From assembly GCA_011524915.1 (NCBI GenBank), contig WTJH01000008.1, forward strand, positions 20,172-68,218: DNA of 48,047 nt, in the 5' to 3' direction. Shown piece after piece: positions 43,616-48,047 of this stretch (positions are counted from its first letter, which is position 1; every line of letters starts with the position of its first letter). A program made the translations under genes and the position numbers. The notes beneath the pieces are model-generated. The model worked only from the letters and a program-made list of their open reading frames with translations. It was not told the origin of the DNA and made no database searches. The DNA comes from Flavobacteriales bacterium (GTDB taxonomy: Bacteria; Bacteroidota; Bacteroidia; Flavobacteriales; Flavobacteriaceae).

Positions 43616-44662
43616 ATGCTGCATTCATTGATTGTTGGGTTTGGATTGGCGGGAATGGCTTATGCCGAACATCTTCAACGCAATGGAGATAGTTACCGAG
43701 TGATTTATCAAGCGGGTGGAGGATCTTCACTCCAAGCCGCTGGAATATTTAATCCTACCATTTTAAAACGGTATACTATGGCCTGGAAAGGACTCTCCTT
43801 TTATGAGGAAGCCGTCCACTTCTATGATGAACAAGCAAAACGCCTTGGGAATACCTATTTACAGCCTTACCCCATACTTAAAGTATTTGCCCAAACAGCT
43901 GACCATAATCTGTGGCTATCTGCGGCCGGGACGAGCGGTTTGGAAAAGTTTTTAGATCCAAAAATATATCAGGATCCTATACTCCCAGTTCATACTCCAG
44001 CGGGATATGGGAAAGTGCTTCATATGGGTAGACTTGATATCTCTGGACTCCAAAAACATCTGATTCAAGAACATGCGGAGGCTTTTTATACCGAAAACTT
44101 CGATTTTGACGCCCTTCAGATTCTCGATTCTGGAGTTGAGTACAAAGGAATAAGAGCACGAAATTTAGTTTTTTGCCAAGGGTTTCAGATGCATCAGAAC
44201 CCACTATTTGATTTAGAACCTCTTAGAGGCTGCAAAGGGGAATTCCTAATCGTGGAGGCCCCAAAATGGCCTGAAAATTATATTCTGAAAAGTAACATTT
44301 TTGTAGTTCCCCTTGGAAATCATCGCTTCTGGGTGGGAGCAACTTTTGACTGGAAGGATAAAACCTTGAAACCTACACCAGAGGGAAGAAAATGGTTGGA
44401 AGATCGATTGCAAAGACTTTTAAAGGCCTCTTATACCGTTGTTGATCATCAGGCTCAAATTCGGCCGACAGTCAAAGATCGTAGACCTCTTTTGGTGCAG
44501 CATCCACAATATTCTCATATATATGCTCTCAATGGTCTGGGCACTAGAGGGGTGCTGATGGCGCCTTATTTATCTCGTATTTTATTGGAATCCATCAATC
44601 AAAATACACCTTTGGATCCCGCATTTACACTCCAAAGATTTAACGAAAACGAGTTATGTTAA
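43616..44662 (+). CDS. FAD-dependent oxidoreductase (DAO family)
   Basis: 348-residue flavoprotein. The start at 43616 (MLHSLIVGFGLAG) places the dinucleotide-binding motif GFGLAG at residues 8-13; a TTG two codons earlier is in frame but less likely. Further features are the glycine/serine-rich FAD contact GGGSSLQAAGIFNPTILKRY, a substrate-domain beta region, and the C-terminal DAO motif HIYALNGLGTRGVLMAPYLS. The fold resembles glycine oxidase and the C-terminal half of MnmC; substrate and pathway are not evident. Its stop overlaps the ABC-F gene start by 7 bases. Initiation must occur within or just after the gldN terminator, as only 10 bases separate them. Confidence 0.85.
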   Translation: MLHSLIVGFGLAGMAYAEHLQRNGDSYRVIYQAGGGSSLQAAGIFNPTILKRYTMAWKGLSFYEEAVHFYDEQAKRLGNTYLQPYPILKVFAQTADHNLWLSAAGTSGLEKFLDPKIYQDPILPVHTPAGYGKVLHMGRLDISGLQKHLIQEHAEAFYTENFDFDALQILDSGVEYKGIRARNLVFCQGFQMHQNPLFDLEPLRGCKGEFLIVEAPKWPENYILKSNIFVVPLGNHRFWVGATFDWKDKTLKPTPEGRKWLEDRLQRLLKASYTVVDHQAQIRPTVKDRRPLLVQHPQYSHIYALNGLGTRGVLMAPYLSRILLESINQNTPLDPAFTLQRFNENELC

Positions 44663-46569
44663 GTATTCAAAATTTAAGTGTTTTTTTTGGGGGGGATACA
44701 CTCTTTGAAGATATCTCTTTCCGTTTGGGATCGGGCGATCGAATTGGTTTGATTGGTAAGAATGGTGCCGGCAAATCCACCCTGTTAAAGATCTTATCTC
44801 AAGATCAAAAACCATCAGAAGGCACTTTATCGCTGGAAAAGAGTAAAACATTAGGCTATCTCTCTCAAGATTTAGATTTCGAAAAAGGAGCCACGGTTTT
44901 AGAGGAGGCCTACAAAGCCTTTCCTGAAATCAAACAGATGGAGGCAAGACAATCCGAATTGGAACACCTTCTTTCCACAGAAACCGATTATGAAAGCCAA
45001 AGATATCTGGATTGGATAGAGGAGCTTTCGGATCTAAGTACCCAACTGGAATTAGCGGGGGGATATACCTATCAGGCAGAAACCGAACGAATCTTAAAAG
45101 GCTTAGGGTTTAGCAGATCCATGTTCGATCAGTTAACCGATAGTCTTTCTGGTGGTTGGCGCATGCGTATAGAGTTGGCTAAACTGTTGTTGAAGCAGCA
45201 CGATATATTGTTATTGGACGAGCCTACAAACCACTTAGATATCGAATCCATCCTTTGGTTTGAGGGCTACTTAAAAAAGTTTAGTGGGGCTGTTTTGGTG
45301 GTCTCGCACGACCGAATGTTTTTGGATCAGGTTACCAACCGGACCATAGAAATTATCCAAAAACGAATTTTTGATTTTAAAAAACCCTATAGTGCATATA
45401 TGGATCTGAGGGCAGAGCTTAGAGCTCAGCAAGCAGCGGCACAAAAAAATCAAGAAAAAGAAATTCAACAAACCGAGCGCTTAATTGAGCGGTTCCGGTC
45501 CAAAGCGTCCAAAGCCAGTATGGCTCAATCTCTGATTAAAAAACTAGACCGGATGGATCGTATAGAGGTGGATCCCGACGAAGAAGCCCCTATGAAAATT
45601 CGATTCCCGGATCCAAAAACACCAGGGAAGGTGGTTTTGACCTTAAAGAATATTGCTAAAAACTTTGGGGATCATCAGGTATTTAGTGGGGTCGATTTAG
45701 AATTGGAGCGAGCATCCAAACTAGCTTTTGTAGGGCAGAATGGTCAAGGAAAATCCACCTTAGCTAAAATTATTGCCGGGTTATTAGAACATCAGGGCGA
45801 AGTACAGTTGGGTCACAATGTGGAGCTCGGATATTTTGCTCAAAATCAATCGGAGCACTTACCACCGGAGTACACAGTTTTAGAAGCGGTAGAAGAAGCA
45901 GCAACAGAAGAGAATAGAAGTAGGGTAAGAGATATGCTTGGGGCCTTCTTATTTCGAGGAGACGCAGTAGAGAAAAAAATTAAAGTCCTTTCCGGAGGCG
46001 AACGCAATCGTGTAGCTCTCTGTAAACTCATGCTACAGTCTTTTAACCTGTTGCTGATGGATGAGCCTACAAATCATTTAGACATGCATTCTAAAAAGGT
46101 TTTAAAAGAAGCCTTGCTCAACTATCCCGGAACGGTAATCTTAGTGTCACACGATCGGGATTTTCTTTCAGATTTGTGTCAGCAAACTTTTGTCTTTAAA
46201 GAAGGAAAGGTCAATTTATTTTTAGGGGGTATAAACGAGTATTTAGCTTCTCAAGCATTGGGTGATATGCGCGCTCTTGAAAAGAAAGAAGCAGTTGAAA
46301 CCACCCCTCAAAAAGATGCCTCTGGGGCTGTGAGTTATGCCGATCAAAAAAAGATCAAAAAATATAAAAATCAAGTCCAAAAACTCGAACGAGAAATAGC
46401 CGCTTTAGAACGTGAACTGAAGGCTATCGATTTTGAGTTGGAAATCAATTACGATCAAACCATAGCGACCCCCAATTTTTTTGATCAATACAACGCAAAG
46501 AAAGACGCTCTTCAATCCAAAATGGAAGCTTGGGAAAAGGCGGTTGAGGATCTGGAAAACTTAATTTAA
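44656..46569 (+). CDS. ABC-F family ATPase (Uup/EttA-type)
   Basis: 637-residue soluble protein with two ABC ATPase domains and no membrane helices. The first domain has Walker A GKNGAGKST, signature LSGGW and Walker B LLLDEPTNHLD. The second has GQNGQGKST, LSGGERNRVALCKLM and LLMDEPTNHLD. Between them (about 235-310) is the basic helical linker that reaches the ribosomal tRNA sites in this family, including RFRSKASKASMAQS. The C terminus (about 565-637) is a charged coiled coil as in Uup. It probably resolves stalled ribosomes or assists nucleic-acid transactions. It is translationally coupled to the oxidoreductase gene, and its 3' end overlaps trxB on the opposite strand by 9 bases. Confidence 0.95.
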   Translation: MLSIQNLSVFFGGDTLFEDISFRLGSGDRIGLIGKNGAGKSTLLKILSQDQKPSEGTLSLEKSKTLGYLSQDLDFEKGATVLEEAYKAFPEIKQMEARQSELEHLLSTETDYESQRYLDWIEELSDLSTQLELAGGYTYQAETERILKGLGFSRSMFDQLTDSLSGGWRMRIELAKLLLKQHDILLLDEPTNHLDIESILWFEGYLKKFSGAVLVVSHDRMFLDQVTNRTIEIIQKRIFDFKKPYSAYMDLRAELRAQQAAAQKNQEKEIQQTERLIERFRSKASKASMAQSLIKKLDRMDRIEVDPDEEAPMKIRFPDPKTPGKVVLTLKNIAKNFGDHQVFSGVDLELERASKLAFVGQNGQGKSTLAKIIAGLLEHQGEVQLGHNVELGYFAQNQSEHLPPEYTVLEAVEEAATEENRSRVRDMLGAFLFRGDAVEKKIKVLSGGERNRVALCKLMLQSFNLLLMDEPTNHLDMHSKKVLKEALLNYPGTVILVSHDRDFLSDLCQQTFVFKEGKVNLFLGGINEYLASQALGDMRALEKKEAVETTPQKDASGAVSYADQKKIKKYKNQVQKLEREIAALERELKAIDFELEINYDQTIATPNFFDQYNAKKDALQSKMEAWEKAVEDLENLI

Positions 46570-47496
46570 GGCTTGAAGATATCTTTCAGCATCCAAGGCA
46601 GCCATACATCCTGTCCCGGCAGCTGTGACCGCCTGTCTGTATTCTTTGTCTTGAACATCTCCTGCAGCAAATACCCCAGGAAGATTGGTCTGGGTTGTTT
46701 TCCCGTGGGTGATTAAATATCCGCTATCGTCCATGTCTAACTGTCCTGCAAATAACTCTGTATTGGGCTTGTGGCCAATGGCAATGAACAGCCCTGTAAT
46801 CGAAATCTCTTCTTTTTCTCCAGTTTGATTATTGACCATTCGGAGGCCTTCTACAACTTGGTCTCCAATGACTTCATCGACTTCGGTATGGTATTTTAAG
46901 TCGATGTTAGGCGTATTGGTTACCCGGTGTTGCATAGCTTTTGAAGCACGCATCTCACCCTTGCGAACCAGCATGGTTACTTTAGAACAAATATTGGCTA
47001 AATAGGTTGCTTCTTCAGCAGCAGTATCTCCACCACCTACAATGGCAACCTCTTGTCCTTTGTAAAAGAAACCATCGCAAACAGCACAAGCAGAAACTCC
47101 ACCTCCACGAAGTTTTTGTTCACTTGGGAGCCCCAAATATTTGGCTGTAGCCCCAGTACTTATGATAATCGTTTGAGCCATAAGCTCCGTGCCATCTTCA
47201 GCAATTGCTTTATGGAGTCCTCCTTCTTCTTGAGCCAGCTCCACTTCTTTAATAAAACCAATACGAACATCTGTACCAAAACGTTCGGCTTGTTGCTGGA
47301 GTTCCACCATCATTGTTGGGCCATCCACACCTTTAGGATACCCTGGAAAGTTATCGACTTCTGTAGTAGTGGTCAATTGACCCCCGGGTTCAAGACCGGT
47401 GTATAATACCGGATTAAGATCAGCTCGAGCTGCATAGATTGCCGCAGTATATCCGGCTGGTCCACTTCCAATGATAAGCGTTTTTAAAGGCTCCAT
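46561..47496 (-). CDS. trxB: Thioredoxin reductase
   Basis: 311-residue cytosolic flavoenzyme that reduces thioredoxin with NADPH. FAD motif IIGSGPAGYTAAIYAARA (residues 8-25), redox centre CAVCDG (Cys137, Cys140), NADPH motif VGGGDTAAEEATYLA and FAD-closing GVFAAGDVQDKEYRQAVTAAG are all present and in order. The length is standard for the low-molecular-weight type. It is a single-gene unit: the upstream region (47497-47615) holds a promoter-like element and an inverted repeat, and its 3' end overlaps the ABC-F gene by 9 bases. Confidence 0.98.
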   Translation of the reverse strand: MEPLKTLIIGSGPAGYTAAIYAARADLNPVLYTGLEPGGQLTTTTEVDNFPGYPKGVDGPTMMVELQQQAERFGTDVRIGFIKEVELAQEEGGLHKAIAEDGTELMAQTIIISTGATAKYLGLPSEQKLRGGGVSACAVCDGFFYKGQEVAIVGGGDTAAEEATYLANICSKVTMLVRKGEMRASKAMQHRVTNTPNIDLKYHTEVDEVIGDQVVEGLRMVNNQTGEKEEISITGLFIAIGHKPNTELFAGQLDMDDSGYLITHGKTTQTNLPGVFAAGDVQDKEYRQAVTAAGTGCMAALDAERYLQALN

Positions 47497-47515
47497 AAAA
47501 ATTCAATTTCTGAAC

Positions 47516-47523
47516 CAAATGTA
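47516..47523 (-). promoter_or_regulatory. Possible -7 element of the trxB promoter
   Basis: On the minus strand TACATTTG (47523-47516) matches TAnnTTTG exactly, 20 bases before the trxB ATG. No TTTG lies 19-21 bases further upstream, so the -33 half is missing or diverged. Medium-low confidence. Confidence 0.4.
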
Positions 47524-47540
47524 AGGGAAGTAGACAGATT

Positions 47541-47560
47541 AACGATATATATTTATCGTT
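47541..47560. repeat. Inverted repeat upstream of trxB
   Basis: AACGATA (47541-47547) and TATCGTT (47554-47560) are perfect inverted arms around a 6-base AT spacer. It lies about 20-40 bases upstream of the trxB -7 candidate, where the -33 part would be expected, so it may be an operator for a dimeric regulator. It could equally be a weak terminator for the decayed GIY-YIG copy. Confidence 0.35.
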
Positions 47561-47615
47561 CTTTATTATCTATTCATCAACAAAAAGTATAGTCCTCGGA
47601 ATTAATTATAAAGAC

Positions 47616-47774
47616 CTAATCATCGATCACTATCCAAGGACGAAATTTAGCAGTGAATCCTTTTTTACTGAGCGTGTTATGGGAATAATAGCGTTGGATC
47701 AGATTAGACGTATATCCTGTATAGGTTTTCTGATGCTTAGGACTCCATAATATGTAAACAACAAAAGCAGACAT
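47616..47774 (-). pseudogene. Truncated GIY-YIG (URI-type) nuclease gene
   Basis: An intact start (ATG at 47774) encodes MSAFVVYILWSPKHQKTYTG and on through LIQRYYSHN, the N-terminal GIY-YIG core (VYI and YTG motifs, with the conserved Arg in LIQR). Translation stops after 52 residues at 47616. Compared with the neighbouring copy, the stop TAG stands where that copy has GAG for glutamate, and similarity then ends within a few bases. The half with the catalytic glutamate (TEARQREKF in the other copy) is missing, so the product cannot be an active nuclease. It begins only seven bases after the terminator of the upstream copy, without a visible promoter. Confidence 0.85.
47625..47710. repeat. 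Direct repeat, copy A (86 bases)
   Basis: These 86 bases recur at 47962-48047 in the same orientation with one difference (G at 47655 against A at 47992). The repeat is the middle of the GIY-YIG coding sequence, from TSNLIQRYY to RPWIVI. It is cut by the window edge in copy B, so the true repeat is probably longer. Confidence 0.95.
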
Positions 47775-47780
47775 TGGGGC

Positions 47781-47809
47781 AAAAAAAAACCTCGGGGATA
47801 CCGAGGTTT
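47781..47809 (-). terminator. Rho-independent terminator after the tRNA-like tail
   Basis: On the minus strand AAACCTCGG (47809-47801), a 5-base loop and CCGAGGTTT (47795-47787) form a perfect 9-bp stem, followed by six more T (47786-47781). It ends transcripts running through the partial GIY-YIG gene and the tRNA-like element. Confidence 0.9.
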
Positions 47810-47817
47810 GTTGTAGC

Positions 47818-47865
47818 GAGGGCTGGACTCGAACCAGCGTCCGCCTATGGCGGATATGAACCCTC
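47818..47865 (-). ncRNA. tRNA-like 3' element with a perfect T-arm
   Basis: Read on the minus strand from 47865: GAGG (47865-47862), then a hairpin TCCGCC-ATA-GGCGGA (47854-47840), one spacer base, then GCTGG-TTCGAGT-CCAGC (47838-47822), a flawless TpsiC arm (5-bp stem, 7-base loop fitting TTCRANY, G53-C61 closure), then CCTC (47821-47818), which can pair with GAGG, then GCTACAA. It looks like a tRNA 3' half joined to one hairpin in place of the D and anticodon arms, with only four acceptor pairs. A complete tRNA gene is not present: no 7-base 5' acceptor strand matching CCTCGCT was found upstream. The GIY-YIG stop codon lies in the first hairpin. A real tRNA remnant and a selected mimic are both possible. 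Confidence 0.5.
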
Positions 47866-48047
47866 CAAAAGATTTTCTTTGATCCATTGCCTTCCTTTGC
47901 CTGATTTCAAAAACTTCTCCCTTTGGCGTGCCTCCGTTTTGGTGTGGTAGACCTCTATATGGATCACTATCCAAGGACGAAATTTAGCAGTAAATCCTTT
48001 TTTACTGAGCGTGTTATGGGAATAATAGCGTTGGATCAGATTAGACG
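47845..48047 (-). CDS. GIY-YIG (URI-type) nuclease, C-terminal part (cut by window edge)
   Basis: The last 66 codons of a GIY-YIG endonuclease; the N-terminal core with VYI/YTG lies beyond the right edge. Visible are LIQRYYSHN with the conserved arginine, FRPWIVIHIEVYHTKTEARQ with the catalytic glutamate in TEARQREKFLKSG, and the tail GRQWIKENLLEGSYPP, standard for short Bacteroidota URI proteins (about 85-95 residues in full). It appears intact as far as seen. The stop TAG (47847-47845) lies in the loop and stem base of a hairpin followed by a T-arm and a terminator. The unit resembles small selfish or domesticated nuclease genes that are repeated many times in Bacteroidota genomes. Confidence 0.85.
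   Translation of the reverse strand, partial: SNLIQRYYSHNTLSKKGFTAKFRPWIVIHIEVYHTKTEARQREKFLKSGKGRQWIKENLLEGSYPP
47962..48047. repeat. Direct repeat, copy B (86 bases, open at window edge)
   Basis: Same 86 bases as 47625-47710 with one mismatch. It ends only because the window ends. It belongs to the partial GIY-YIG gene. Confidence 0.95.

Noticed and set aside
47810-47880. A complete tRNA gene at the GIY-YIG tail
   Set aside because: Only the T-arm and a short 3' acceptor strand are convincing. No 5' acceptor strand for CCTCGCT, no D arm and no 7-base anticodon loop could be assembled.
47699-47974. A 91-codon minus-strand open frame ending in the spacer between the GIY-YIG copies
   Set aside because: It runs through the GIY-YIG gene in the wrong frame and through the T-arm, giving the GRWFESS-type string that arises when tRNA 3' ends are translated. 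It is a shadow.

Overview
The window looks like a chromosomal segment of a gliding, aerobic marine-type member of the Bacteroidota, most likely family Flavobacteriaceae. The evidence is a gldKLMN cluster (type IX secretion and gliding), an HMG-CoA reductase (mevalonate pathway, usual in Flavobacteriaceae), the order GAF-purH-mreBCD-mrdA-rodA, the order miaB-sigma54 activator-lptE-TPR-secG-groESL, lipoprotein signals of the SxSC-G type, and promoter-like TTTG / TAnnTTTG elements. Coding density is very high. Nearly everything is intact core genome; the only clearly accessory stretch is the last ~550 bases.

Layout. 1-257 (-) is the 5' end of HMG-CoA reductase, divergent from a + strand peptide-use group (370-4597): dipeptidyl peptidase IV, a POT peptide:proton symporter and a secreted thioredoxin-like protein. 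4584-8705 (-) is surE, a small membrane protein, lpxB and comEC. 8843-12051 (+) is a PDZ tail-specific protease followed by an orphan oligopeptide-type ABC permease. 12037-19599 (-) is one long probable operon: GAF/fRMsr-like protein, purH and the rod-shape genes mreB, mreC, mreD, mrdA (PBP2) and rodA. 19681-27564 (+) is a copper/silver-type efflux locus: a small secreted Cys protein (HYC_CC_PP type), an unusually long CusA, a TolC-like channel, a CusB adaptor with metal-binding domains at both ends, and a free-standing DUF3347 protein. A symmetric terminator separates it from groEL.

27632-34049 (-) is groES-groEL, with its own promoter-like region and a sigma54-like -24/-12 element, preceded by miaB, a receiver-less sigma54 activator, lptE, a TPR-like protein and secG, which end at their own terminator. 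34110-35084 (-) is a split pair of YeeE/YedE transport subunits. 35246-38874 (+) is topA overlapped by an arginase-fold protein that has lost several metal ligands. 38936-43559 (+) is gldK-gldL-gldM-gldN, closed by a terminator. 43616-46569 (+) is an FAD-dependent oxidoreductase and an ABC-F ATPase, converging on trxB (46561-47496, -).

The right end (47616-48047) carries two tandem copies of a GIY-YIG (URI-type) nuclease gene on the minus strand. One is a decayed, nonsense-truncated copy. The other runs off the window edge and ends inside a hairpin directly followed by a perfect tRNA T-arm and a Rho-independent terminator. This GIY-YIG plus tRNA-like-tail unit is the most unusual structure in the window. 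The other notable items are the sigma54-like element in front of groESL close to a sigma54 activator gene, the degenerate arginase next to topA, and the expanded CusA together with the duplicated DUF3347 domain.
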